DNA of 45,866 nucleotides from Pedobacter steynii. GTDB lineage: Bacteria > Bacteroidota > Bacteroidia > Sphingobacteriales > Sphingobacteriaceae. Where the stretch lies: NCBI RefSeq assembly GCF_900103665.1, contig NZ_FNGY01000019.1, positions 1-45,866 on the forward strand, written 5' to 3'. A program made the translations under genes and the position numbers. The notes beneath the pieces were generated by a model that searched no databases, had not been told where the DNA came from, and was given only the letters and a program-made list of their open reading frames with translations. Positions 6,824 through 16,800 of this stretch are shown here, one piece after another; position 1 is the stretch's first letter, and the number at the start of each line of letters is the position of its first letter.

Positions 6824-8392
6824 TTAAGGTAAAGTAATCCACATTTCTTTGGTATGATAGTCTGTTGTCAGTCCACCGATTTTATCCAACGCCTCTCTGT
6901 TCCAGATGTACTCGGAATTGTAGCGCGGACGAATGCGATAAACCAGTTTACCGGCATTATCCGGATATAAACTTGAAGGAGGGTTAAATCCAGCAAAAAC
7001 CTGTGCCCCGGTTGCAGCATCAAGATCTTTATAATGATACCTTCGTAAGTCCATCCATTGCTCTAAATGCCCATAGCCCCATTGCGCAATATACTTCTGA
7101 AGCATGATATTGGTCAGCGTCAGATCATTTGACGAAACAGGAATAACCAGGGTAGAAGCCATATAAGCGGCTTTTTCTGTAGCAGAAATCTGGAGAGGCA
7201 CTTGTCCATCATCTGAATTTCTTGCATTTACAAAATCGAAATGCGCAGAGATTCCCTTTGTATAGGCATCTAAAGCTGTTGCCTTATCTCCTTTTTTAAA
7301 GGCTGCTTCCGCCTTTACAAACTGAAGTTGAGAATAAGTGAACAATGGCAATTTCGACTTGGCGGAGAAGATATACCTTGAGGGTTTCCTCAAAGAAAGA
7401 TCCAATGTTGGATAGCCCCAAAAATTCTGTGGTTGCTGATTAGCAGTTAGCGCCCCTACACCAAGCGCAATGTCCAAACCTCTGTACTGACCATCTGGTG
7501 ATGGGGACAACATTCTGCTCATCCTTGGATCGACTAGGCCCGGGTATTGTGTTCCGTTCATTAAACCAAGAATAAATTTAGTCTGACGGTAATTGGTTAA
7601 ATTATCCCTGTTACTTGCATAAAAATTAATATCATCATTGGCCGTTCCGGTATATGCAAGCAACGGTTGCTCGGCATCACTTGCACCGATTGAAGCATCT
7701 ACCGCCGCAATCACATCATCAGGCTTATATAAGCCAGTTTTATTGGAGAAATGATTCAATGCCATCGCCTTTAGGCCATTGGCAAATTTGATCCACAGGT
7801 CTGTCTTTCCCTTGTAAATGATATCTGTTTTCGCAAGGTATTTATTATCAACTGCTCCATCCGTTCTTTTCAGATTCGCAATGGCGAGGTCTAGCAAACG
7901 AAAGGATTCCTGATAAGCAAATTCCTGCGTATCATAGTCAAACGCGGTTCTTCCCTCAAATGCCTGCTTAATTGGAATTTCCCCATGAATATCGGTTAGT
8001 GCCAACCAGCCCCAGGCTTTTAAGATCTGTCCTACACCAAGCAAATCCCAGCGCTCCTGCTTTTCGGCAATCGAGTTCATATTTACAAGATTCTGCCCAA
8101 GACTCCAATAGACATCCCGAAACAGCTGACCCGCATTATCTGAAGCCGGATCATAACCTTGCCTGTCCCAGGTATTGGCTGTCGTAATGATCGTCCAGTT
8201 TTGAGTATAACGCCCGATAAAACGGGAATCATAAGTTGGTGAAGTGACCATCCAGTGAAGCATTGGAGCGAGGTATAAATTTGCTTCCACCACCTGAGGT
8301 GCATTTGGATTATCATTTACGTCCAGGAACTTCTTGCAACCACCCAAGGTTACCATTCCGGCCATGATCAATAGTATATATATTTTTTTCAT
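6824..8392 (-). CDS. SusD/RagB-family outer-membrane lipoprotein (locus 1)
   Basis: Protein of 522 aa with a lipoprotein signal (TLGGCKKFLDVNDNPN, Cys19). It has the SusD-like fold signs of the SusD-like_2 type: N-terminal KFLDVN-P, an alpha-helical TPR region around YWSLGQNLVNMNSIAEK and GWLALTDIHGEIP, and a late QWGYGHLEQWMDLRRYHY helix. Such proteins sit on the cell surface as the lid of a SusC transporter and bind the substrate oligomer. The gene follows susC by 12 nt and precedes the DUF4397 gene by 4 nt. The substrate cannot be read from the sequence, and no polysaccharide-degrading enzyme is linked. Confidence 0.93.
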   Translation of the reverse strand: MKKIYILLIMAGMVTLGGCKKFLDVNDNPNAPQVVEANLYLAPMLHWMVTSPTYDSRFIGRYTQNWTIITTANTWDRQGYDPASDNAGQLFRDVYWSLGQNLVNMNSIAEKQERWDLLGVGQILKAWGWLALTDIHGEIPIKQAFEGRTAFDYDTQEFAYQESFRLLDLAIANLKRTDGAVDNKYLAKTDIIYKGKTDLWIKFANGLKAMALNHFSNKTGLYKPDDVIAAVDASIGASDAEQPLLAYTGTANDDINFYASNRDNLTNYRQTKFILGLMNGTQYPGLVDPRMSRMLSPSPDGQYRGLDIALGVGALTANQQPQNFWGYPTLDLSLRKPSRYIFSAKSKLPLFTYSQLQFVKAEAAFKKGDKATALDAYTKGISAHFDFVNARNSDDGQVPLQISATEKAAYMASTLVIPVSSNDLTLTNIMLQKYIAQWGYGHLEQWMDLRRYHYKDLDAATGAQVFAGFNPPSSLYPDNAGKLVYRIRPRYNSEYIWNREALDKIGGLTTDYHTKEMWITLP

Positions 8393-8404
8393 CTTTAATT
8401 ACCT

Positions 8405-11400
8405 TTAAAAGCCAACCTTAATACCAAAATTAAATCCTTTCGGAATCGGGAAATTTCCATAATCAATTCCCTGTGAGCCAGAGCCCCCTACTGCGGCAGT
8501 ATTCCCATTCACAACAGGATCAAGCCCCGTATAATTCGTAATCAGGAACAGATCGGTACCCGTAAAAAACACACTTGCATTCTTTATGAATCCCTGTTTC
8601 TTCAGGAACGACGCAGGCAACCGGTATTGAAGTGTAACGTCCTTTAACCTGATCCAGTTGATGTCCTTTTCAATAAACAACTCCTCACTCATCTCGGTAT
8701 AATACAGGTTCTGATAGAATGGAGTAATACTGATATTATTACGTGTAGGATTCGCGCTGTTTTCCAGACCGTCTCTCATTACACCCTGAACAATTCTCGG
8801 TTGCAATCGATCCAGCGTCATCGGCGACAATCCCAATTGGGTCAGTAAACTTTGCGTTGCATTCAGGATGTCTCCCCCTTTTCTAATGTCCAGTAAGAAT
8901 GACAAAGAGAAATCCTTATACCTGAAAGTATTTGTGATGCCTAAAGAAAAATCAGGCTGACGGTCATAGCCCCCTTCAATAAAAGTCGTAGACCTTACCG
9001 GTAAACCGCTCGCAGGGTTAATCAGGATTTCTCCCTGGTTATTACGCAGATAAAAAAGACCGGTCAATGTACGCGTAGAGAACCCTTTAGTCACCCCGTT
9101 CCTGACATTCCCGTATAACCAGCTATCTGATACGTAAGATTCCGGAAGAGAGTTCGGCAATGCCAACACCTTTCCTCTGGTCATATCAAAATTAGTCATG
9201 ATGTCCCAGCTAAAGCTGTTGGTCTTAACAGGTGTTCCCCTTAAACTGATTTCCAATCCCTGGTTTCTGGTTTTAGCACCATTAAGGTTAAACAAAATAT
9301 ATCCGGTAGCATAACTTCCCCTAACATCATTTACAATCTGATCTGTGGTCTGTTTACGATAAACGGTCACATCAAGACCTAGCCTGTCTTTGAAAAATGC
9401 GAGTTCTGTTCCCAACTCATAAGAACTTGCAAACTCAGGAACAAGTCCGGGATTAGGCCCTGTAAAACCGTATCCATATCCCCCGCCTACCGTGGTTTTA
9501 CTTTCCAATGCAGGAACATAAGCATAAGGCCTTGCATCTTTACCAACATTGGCAAAAGCGGCCCTCAACTTACCTGAGGTAAATATTTTACTCAGGCTGT
9601 TTTTAAACGCCGGAACCTCAGTAAATACAAAACTTCCAGACACGGATGGATAAAAGAAGGAATTCGCGCCCACAGGAATCGTAGATGTCCAGTCATTTCT
9701 TCCGGTTAAAGTAAGGTATAGGTAATCTTTATAGCCTAATGTGGTCCGGGCAAACAAACTGAAAACACGTTGCCTGGCGTCAGAGGATTTTGCATTTCTT
9801 AAAGTAGTAGCGGTATTGTTGATGGAGATAAAATTGGGATCAAGAAAGTTCTCTCCATACTGGCTTTCAGTTTTGGAACTCAATGCTTTTATGGCATTAC
9901 CAAATGTAGCATCAATCGTAATGTCCTTCGTGATGTGCTGCCTGGTTAAGTTAATTAGCGTTTGAGAGTTGATGTTTCTGGTATTGTCGTTGGCAACATC
10001 CATAATTCCTCCCTTAAGAAAACCTCTTTTACTTTCAGGATGACTTAAAAGCAATGCGTTATTATTATAAGCATCTATTCCAACATTTGTTTTGATGTTC
10101 ATCCATTTTACCGGCGTGATGGTAAAGCCTAAATTGGAAATGATCCGGTTATTTTTTGTAGTAGACTTATTTTTATTCACATTGAAATAAGGATTTTCAA
10201 TTTCCAGCGTTTGATCGCCTCCATTAAGCAATCTTCTTCTGGTTCCGGATGCCGTCAGATAATCCTTTGCATTGTCGTCTTGTGGCCAAACCAATAAGCC
10301 AATCAATGGACCTCCATCTCCTTTAAATGCCTGATTATTGGTCGCATAGGAATAGTTCATCGACAAATCCACATCTAGCCACTTATTGATCTTCCCACCG
10401 GTTGAACCCGTTAAAGTGAACCGGTTATAATCTGAACCCGGAACAACTCCCTGCTGATCTGTGTAGGAAGTAGATACACGATAATTAACGGCATCAGAAC
10501 CGCCTTCAACAGACAGATTATGTTTTTGGGTAAATGCAGTCTTAAAAAATCCATCCACATTGTCATAGAACTTGGTTCCATCTGCATATCTCGGCCCAAA
10601 ATATTTTAACCTGTCACTAACAGGTCCCCCAAAAGAACCCAGATCAAATTCCTTCTGCAGCTCAGGAACGGTAGTTGTTTTCTCTGTGCGGAAGCTGTTG
10701 TTGTAATTGATGGCACCAAGACCTGCCTTCCCTCTTTTTGTGGTGATGACAATAGCGCCGTTTGCCGCATCAATACCATACAAAGCCGCCGCCTCAGGCC
10801 CTTTCAACACGACCAGGGTCTCTATATCCTCCGGATTGATATCCGCAGCTCTATTGGTAAAATCGACACCCCTGTTGGCAAAAGAAGTCGTAGAACTGTT
10901 CTCTGAATAAAAGGCAGAAGTGTTTAAGGTTTTATTATCAATAGGTAGCCCATCGACAACAAATAAAGGCTGATTGCTTCCACTAATAGAGCTGATCCCA
11001 CGAATAGTAATCGAGGAAGAAGCCCCGGGTACACCAGAAGAACTGGTTACTTCGACCCCTGCAACACGTCCCTGAAGTGCATTAATGAAATTCTCTCTTT
11101 GTGTTTCTGCAATCGCCGCGCCGCTCACCTGCTGTTGAGCTGTACCGATAGACCGCTTCGATGCCTTTTGCCCTAATGCAGTAACCACAATTTCATTGAG
11201 CGACTGTGCGTCATCCAATAAAACGATGTTCATCACCGCACCGGTCACGAGCTTACTCTGCGTGATCATGCCGATATAAGAAAAGGCAAGCACATCTCCG
11301 CTGTTTACCTTAATGCTGAAAACCCCGTTTACGGAAGTTTGAGTCACAGCAGTGGTTGCTTTGGACTTAACAGAAACTCCCGGAACGGGCAACCCGTCAG

Positions 11401-11497
11401 CAGACTTGACTGTTCCTGTAACTGTAATTTGCTGCGCAAACGTTTGCGTAACAAAGACAGAAAGGCCCATAAAAAGTAATAGTAGTTTTCTTTTCAT
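8405..11497 (-). CDS. SusC/RagA-family TonB-dependent transporter (locus 1)
   Basis: Outer-membrane beta-barrel importer of 1030 aa. The signal peptide cuts near FVTQTFA-QQ (residue 21). A CarboxypepD_reg-like beta-sandwich follows at about 24-105 (GTVKSADGLPVPGVSV), then the plug domain at about 115-255 with ITIRGISSI and the SusC signature LKGPEAAALYG...ITTKRGK. The barrel ends in an aromatic-terminated strand, FGIKVGF. It would import bulky ligands with SusD (6824-8392), powered by TonB. It is the first gene of a three-gene operon. The 5' region faces a divergent DeoR-family gene across 232 nt with repeated AAAC-CGCA elements. Confidence 0.96.
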   Translation of the reverse strand: MKRKLLLLFMGLSVFVTQTFAQQITVTGTVKSADGLPVPGVSVKSKATTAVTQTSVNGVFSIKVNSGDVLAFSYIGMITQSKLVTGAVMNIVLLDDAQSLNEIVVTALGQKASKRSIGTAQQQVSGAAIAETQRENFINALQGRVAGVEVTSSSGVPGASSSITIRGISSISGSNQPLFVVDGLPIDNKTLNTSAFYSENSSTTSFANRGVDFTNRAADINPEDIETLVVLKGPEAAALYGIDAANGAIVITTKRGKAGLGAINYNNSFRTEKTTTVPELQKEFDLGSFGGPVSDRLKYFGPRYADGTKFYDNVDGFFKTAFTQKHNLSVEGGSDAVNYRVSTSYTDQQGVVPGSDYNRFTLTGSTGGKINKWLDVDLSMNYSYATNNQAFKGDGGPLIGLLVWPQDDNAKDYLTASGTRRRLLNGGDQTLEIENPYFNVNKNKSTTKNNRIISNLGFTITPVKWMNIKTNVGIDAYNNNALLLSHPESKRGFLKGGIMDVANDNTRNINSQTLINLTRQHITKDITIDATFGNAIKALSSKTESQYGENFLDPNFISINNTATTLRNAKSSDARQRVFSLFARTTLGYKDYLYLTLTGRNDWTSTIPVGANSFFYPSVSGSFVFTEVPAFKNSLSKIFTSGKLRAAFANVGKDARPYAYVPALESKTTVGGGYGYGFTGPNPGLVPEFASSYELGTELAFFKDRLGLDVTVYRKQTTDQIVNDVRGSYATGYILFNLNGAKTRNQGLEISLRGTPVKTNSFSWDIMTNFDMTRGKVLALPNSLPESYVSDSWLYGNVRNGVTKGFSTRTLTGLFYLRNNQGEILINPASGLPVRSTTFIEGGYDRQPDFSLGITNTFRYKDFSLSFLLDIRKGGDILNATQSLLTQLGLSPMTLDRLQPRIVQGVMRDGLENSANPTRNNISITPFYQNLYYTEMSEELFIEKDINWIRLKDVTLQYRLPASFLKKQGFIKNASVFFTGTDLFLITNYTGLDPVVNGNTAAVGGSGSQGIDYGNFPIPKGFNFGIKVGF

Positions 11498-11549
11498 AAA
11501 AGCTTATTTGGTTAGAATTTTAATTTGGATTGTTGGTTCCCCCTGAATT

Positions 11550-11568
11550 AAACACGCAATTAAACGCA
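11550..11568. repeat. AAACACGCA / AAACGCA repeat pair near susC1 (putative operator)
   Basis: AAACACGCA (11550-11558) is followed after 3 nt by AAACGCA (11562-11568), 53-71 nt upstream of the susC1 start. A similar pair occurs on the deoR side at 11665-11683. DeoR-family repressors often bind direct repeats, so this is a candidate binding site (inference). Confidence 0.5.
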
Positions 11569-11664
11569 AAATAAGTCAGCATATTAGTAAATATCACAAA
11601 TGTTTTTCATTGTTTACAGAAATATATATACAATGTCACGATTTTGTTACTACAATTACCGCAC

Positions 11665-11683
11665 AAACACGCATAAACCCGCA
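11665..11683. repeat. AAACACGCA / AAACCCGCA repeat pair near deoR (putative operator)
   Basis: AAACACGCA (11665-11673) and AAACCCGCA (11675-11683) are direct repeats one nucleotide apart, about 50-65 nt upstream of the regulator ATG. They match the pair at 11550-11568 and suggest autoregulation of the DeoR-type gene together with control of susC1. Confidence 0.5.
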
Positions 11684-11729
11684 CCAGTGGTTTTCCTTTT
11701 TTTTACTACTTTAGTTCAAAAAAAACCAG

Positions 11730-12476
11730 ATGTTAAAAAAAGAAAGGCACGACTCCATTATGCGACAGATCAATCTGCACAATCGTGTACTGACCTCTGA
11801 TTTAGTGCAATTGTTAAGTGTTTCAGAAGATACCATTCGCCGCGATCTGCAGGAACTTGCAGAACGTGACCAGCTTTATAAGGTTCATGGGGGTGCCCTT
11901 TCCAAATCCTACCAATCTTCTTTTGACGACAGTACCGTATACGCCAAAGAAGCCAAAATCATTATCGCAAAGAAGGCAATTACGTTGATAAAGGACGGGA
12001 TGGTCATTCTAACCGGAGGAGGGACGACCATTATTGAGATGGTAAAACAACTCCCTGAAAACTTACATGCCACCTTTTTTACCATTAGCCCCTTTGTAGC
12101 AATCGAGTTGGCCAATTACCCAAGGGTGGAAGTGATCCTTATCGGAGGCTTGTTTTCTAAAAACTCACAGGTCACTTATGGCGGCCATGTCATCAATCAG
12201 TTGTCGGAAATCAGTCCGGACCTTTGCCTGTTGGGAACAAGCGCACTTCATCCAAATGATGGCCTTACGGATACCGATTGGGAAATCAATCAATTAAAAA
12301 AAACAATGCTCAATTGTTCAAAAAAGACGGCCGTATTGTGCATCTCCGAGAAATTAAACATTTCGTTAAGACTCAAAGTCGCCCCGATAACGAATATTCA
12401 ATACCTGATTACAGAACTGCCAACTACCGACCCTCAGCTGGACGATTATCAAATAAAAAGCCTTCAAATCCTATAA
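11730..12476 (+). CDS. DeoR/GlpR-family transcriptional regulator
   Basis: Protein of 248 aa with the standard two-domain layout. The N-terminal winged HTH (about 5-60) carries the family signature SVSEDTIRRDLQELAERDQLYKVHGGA. The C-terminal DeoRC sugar-phosphate sensor (about 75-235) includes ILTGGGTTIIEM, LIGGLFSKNSQVTYGG and DLCLLGTSALHPNDGLTD. Family members usually repress sugar-catabolic operons and are released by a phosphorylated sugar. It is divergent from susC1 and lies between the two SusCD loci, so it probably controls one or both. Its 3' end shares a bidirectional terminator with susD2. Confidence 0.93.
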   Translation: MLKKERHDSIMRQINLHNRVLTSDLVQLLSVSEDTIRRDLQELAERDQLYKVHGGALSKSYQSSFDDSTVYAKEAKIIIAKKAITLIKDGMVILTGGGTTIIEMVKQLPENLHATFFTISPFVAIELANYPRVEVILIGGLFSKNSQVTYGGHVINQLSEISPDLCLLGTSALHPNDGLTDTDWEINQLKKTMLNCSKKTAVLCISEKLNISLRLKVAPITNIQYLITELPTTDPQLDDYQIKSLQIL

Positions 12477-12491
12477 ACTCCAGATATTTTA

Positions 12492-12536
12492 AACAAAACA
12501 ACCCTCCTGAATTTAGTTCAGGAAGGTTGTTTTGTT
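12492..12536. terminator. Bidirectional terminator between deoR and the second SusCD operon
   Basis: A 20-bp stem with one mismatch (12492-12511 with 12517-12536), loop TTTAG, and A-rich and T-rich flanks lies between convergent genes: 15 nt after the regulator stop and 16 nt from the susD2 stop. Confidence 0.85.
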
Positions 12537-12552
12537 CATCCTAAAAATCGGT

Positions 12553-13860
12553 CTAAAATGCCGGATCAGCAGGAACGTTTAGATTCCCACCATCTCTTTC
12601 CACAAAAGGATAAGGGAAGAAGTTTCTTTTACGGTCTGTGAGCGGTTTGGCAAACCTCCTCATATCTTCGATTTTTAAACCAGAAAGATAAAGCTCAATA
12701 CAGCGGTGTTTATAAATTAAGGCCAATAGATCGTCTTGAGAATAAGTTCCGGTTAATTCGGGCAAAGCTGCTCCCAATCCAAAAACATCGAGTGCTGCAG
12801 TCTTCGTCACCACTTTATTCAACTCAATTAAAGCATTCCCCGGATCAGGCTGGCGCGCAAGCGCCTCTGCTTTAATCAGGATCATTTCTCCCGGCAGATA
12901 TACCGGAATAACAGCAGCCGTAGCATTACCAAAACCATTTAAACTAATCAATGGTGCTTTGGATGCAAACAGGATGTGAAAAGGAACGCGCTTATCATTG
13001 ACATCAGGCACATCAGTTCCTTTTAAGCCCAAAGTTGCATTTAAGGGTTGAAATACGTTATTCGTAGAAGTTGCAATGTCGTAAATTGGGTTTGGCGCAT
13101 TCCCGTCAAAACCGAAATAAGACTTTACATTCAGGTCTACACTACCTGCCGAAGTCAAGGCAAGCGGATAGTTTTCCGAAAAGAGGGCATAACGCGCCTT
13201 TAAAGCGTAAAGCGTATTTTTGATGTCAATCCCTTTAGGAATATTGGCTAAAAATGCACTGCTGACCGGATTTGCTGTAATGACCGACAATGCATTATCG
13301 ATCACAGAAATCGCCTTTATAAAACCATCTTTCCTGCTCACAAAGGGAACCTGCTGACCGATTCCATTGGGTACCTGCTGCCAATATTGAGATAAATTAC
13401 CAATAGCTAAAGCTTTAAAGATACTGGAATAGGCAATCAATCCGGAAGCATAGGATTTGTCGGCCAGGTTTGCGGCATTATTGATCACATTGTCTGCATC
13501 AAAAATAATCTTACTCGAATTCGCCCATAAATTGGTCAAGATCGAATTGGTGCCATCTACTTTAGCCCCGCCGGTAAACAATTGCAATTCAGGAATATTC
13601 CCTGCATTGGAAAGAAAAAGCTCATTGGTCACAAAACCATTTGCCGTAATGGAACTAAAAAATACGCCCGGACGTCCTACGGAATAGACTCTTTGTAAAC
13701 CAACAGCCACACCCGTCAGTCCTTTTGCTGATTTCAACACATCGGCAGCCAATGCCCCATTGGGATCTTTAAAATCTTGCTTACAAGAAGTAGCCGTCAT
13801 GAACAACATCAGGACGAGCGCCGTTTTTAGCGAATAAAATTTTTCTATATAATTTTTCAT
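12553..13860 (-). CDS. SusD/RagB-family lipoprotein (locus 2)
   Basis: Surface lipoprotein of 435 aa, on the short side for SusD homologues. The signal peptide ends at ATSC (Cys26) followed by KQDFKDPNG. A helical region includes AYSSIFKALAIGNLSQYWQQVP. The C-terminal IYKHRCIELYLSGLKIEDMRRF matches the closing helix of SusD proteins. The gene follows susC2 by 17 nt and ends at the shared terminator, so locus 2 is a simple two-gene operon. Substrate is unknown. Sequence similarity to the locus 1 SusD is low by eye, suggesting different ligands rather than a recent duplication. Confidence 0.9.
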   Translation of the reverse strand: MKNYIEKFYSLKTALVLMLFMTATSCKQDFKDPNGALAADVLKSAKGLTGVAVGLQRVYSVGRPGVFFSSITANGFVTNELFLSNAGNIPELQLFTGGAKVDGTNSILTNLWANSSKIIFDADNVINNAANLADKSYASGLIAYSSIFKALAIGNLSQYWQQVPNGIGQQVPFVSRKDGFIKAISVIDNALSVITANPVSSAFLANIPKGIDIKNTLYALKARYALFSENYPLALTSAGSVDLNVKSYFGFDGNAPNPIYDIATSTNNVFQPLNATLGLKGTDVPDVNDKRVPFHILFASKAPLISLNGFGNATAAVIPVYLPGEMILIKAEALARQPDPGNALIELNKVVTKTAALDVFGLGAALPELTGTYSQDDLLALIYKHRCIELYLSGLKIEDMRRFAKPLTDRKRNFFPYPFVERDGGNLNVPADPAF

Positions 13861-13877
13861 GTCTGATCTTTTTAAAA

Positions 13878-16800
13878 TTAAAACTTAACCTGTACGCCTA
13901 GGGTAAAACTACGTGGAATCGGCACTGAACCGAAGTCAATGTTACGAAGGATGGTCGACTGCCCTCCGGAATTTAACTCCGGATCATACCCTTTATATTT
14001 GTCCCATGAAACAAGATTCCTACCACTTAGGTTGATAGTTAAGTCGTTGATAAATTTCACTTTACCTACATTATAACTAAGGGCAACTTCCCGTAATTTA
14101 ACAAAAGAACCATTGTCTATCCGCCATTCTTCAGTCGCATATACACCGGCAACATAACCTCTTGGCAACAATCCCATCTGTTCCTGTTCTGCAACTTTAC
14201 CATTTCCAACTCCCTGACGTGTCCGCCAATCTGCATTCCAGACATCGGAGCCCTGAACAGCGTCCAGCTGGACATGAAGGCTCAGTTTTTTATAGGTAAA
14301 ATCATTTACGAACGACATGGTATAATCCGGATTCGGATTACCGATCACTTTTCGCAAGGTCGTTCCCGTAGGCATACCATTCGCATCCCGTTGAGGGATA
14401 TAAGTGGTCGCTGAGCTTTGAATTCCAGCCTCTAACTGAGGGATCCCTGCTGCATTTGTCAGCAAACTTCCATCTTGATTTCTGGCGAAGAAAGTACCGT
14501 AAAAAACACCGATAGGCTGTCCGTCAATAATGGCAACCGGCGCTCCTGGATTAGTAGAGATCAGCCTCAATCCACCTGTACCCACTGCCTTATTTCTATT
14601 TCTGTTGAATATAAAAGTGGTATTCCATTTAAAATTTTCTCCGGAAACAGGCATCCCGGTCAGCATTAACTCTATACCCTTGTTCTCCAATGCCCCGTTA
14701 TTGTCCAATAAACTGGAGTAACCAATCGTAGGTGAAATCACCACAGGAATTAACAAGTCTTTAACTTTCTTGTTGTACCAGTTAAAAGTAAGTCCCAAAC
14801 GGTTGTTGAAAAAGGCCATATCCGTTCCGATTTCCGATTCCCGCTGGCGCTCAGGTTTTACATTTTCATTAGCCAGCGTCGCGCTGGATACAAAGGCACC
14901 CTGTTGCAATAGCGGATTAGAAGCATATTCATTAAAACGGTCATACGCACCAATTCCGGTTAAATTGCCCGATTCTCCATAAGCAGCCCTTACTTTGAAA
15001 GCGGTCCACCATTCCGATACCCCCAGGTTTTTCCAGTAATCGGCAGAGGAAAGCACATAACTGACATTCGCTTTCAGATATTCCTGCGTTCTATGTTTCA
15101 CACCAAATACAGACGATTGATCCACTCTTAGCGCTCCTGTTACAAACAAATGATCTCTGTATTTGAAATTTTGCTGTAAATAAGCACCCATAATGGTGAA
15201 TTCAGATCTGCGGTCACTGTTGGGAAGAACCGTACTTGCGGCATTTACCGTTTCAATGAAAGGAGCCAAACCACGGCCATTCAGTAAAGAATACAGATCT
15301 TTCTGGTATTGAAAAGATCCCCCAAGCTGTGTGGTAGACAACAAGCCTTCAGCAATCTTTGAATCATAAGTAAAGTTCAATTCGTTGTTAAACATCGTGG
15401 TGGTCGCATTGGCTGCACTGGCATAACCATTCAATGCCGGAGTTTGTGCAGCTCCTCCTCCATAAAAGCCTGTACTCACATTATAGGCAAAAGGTGGAAT
15501 GAGCGTCGTTCCGTTCTGAATGGTATTGTCAACACCCATGGTATAATCAATGGTTAGATTTTTTACCGGAGTCAGCTTTAAGCCAGTATTGGCCATAATG
15601 CGGTTCGTGAACTGTCGTTGCTTGATGTCCTCAATCACAGATACGGGGTTTACCCTACCCCGCTCACCAACAGATTTCAGATTCCCAAAAACATCTCTGG
15701 TAAAAAGGTCATGAAAGTTCCCGATAATGGTAACCGAGTTCATAGGAGAGAAAAATGAATTTCCATCCGGTTTCTCGTCTGCATCACTATGTACATAGTT
15801 AAATCCTACGGTCAATTTCGCCCAGTCAGCGATCTTCTGATCTACATTTGCACGGAAATTATACCGCTTAAAATTAGTATTCTTAATGATCCCCTGATTT
15901 GAAAAATAACCTGCGGAAGTGTAGAACTTAGTGTTGTCATTTCCTCCTGATAAGGAAACCGCATTATCGGTTCCCAATGCAGATTGGAAAATATAGTCCT
16001 GATAGTTATACCTCGTTACATTAGTGATCTCTTTTGACAGCGCCGGAGGATCGCCTACCAATTGGATCACATCCTGAGTAGCAGCATCCACAGAGCCACC
16101 AAATTTAGTTGGCGACTGGTTTACTTCTATTTGCTTACGCAACTTACTGGAAGTAATACTGGAAGAAAAACTTAGTACCGGAGTACCGCTCTTACCTCGC
16201 TTGGTAAAAATCTGTACCACCCCCGAATTTGCTCTGGAGCCATAAATGGCAGCAGCAGCAGCACCATTTAAAACCTCAATCCGCTCAATATCATTGGGAT
16301 TGATATCGACCATTCTGTTCTGACCGATGCTGCCCACAAAATTTCCGTTTTGCCCGACAGCACTTCCGGAATTGTTACCCCCATCATAATTTGCAGAGGT
16401 ATTCGTCACACGGGTGGTCGAATTGTTCACGATCACACCATCAATAATGTACAATGGCTCTGAAGAGGAATTGATGGAACTTACGCCACGCAATCTTACC
16501 GACATTCCACCTGCAGGATCTCCGGAATTCTGACTAATCTGCGCTCCGGCTGTTTTTCCCTGTAAAGAGGAAAGTACATTTCCACTCGGGGCTTTGTTCA
16601 GGTCATCTCCTTTAACGGTGCTGACGTAACTTCCCATCTGCTTCCTCGTTGTTCCCTGTGAAGTTCCGGTCACGATCACTTCATCAAGGCCAATGTTGTC
16701 GGTCGCCAGTTCTCCATTGATCACAAGCTCAGTTTTTTCCCCGAAGGTGATGCTCTTTTGTTGTGAACGATAGCCTATGGAAGAAAAACCAACCTGATAG

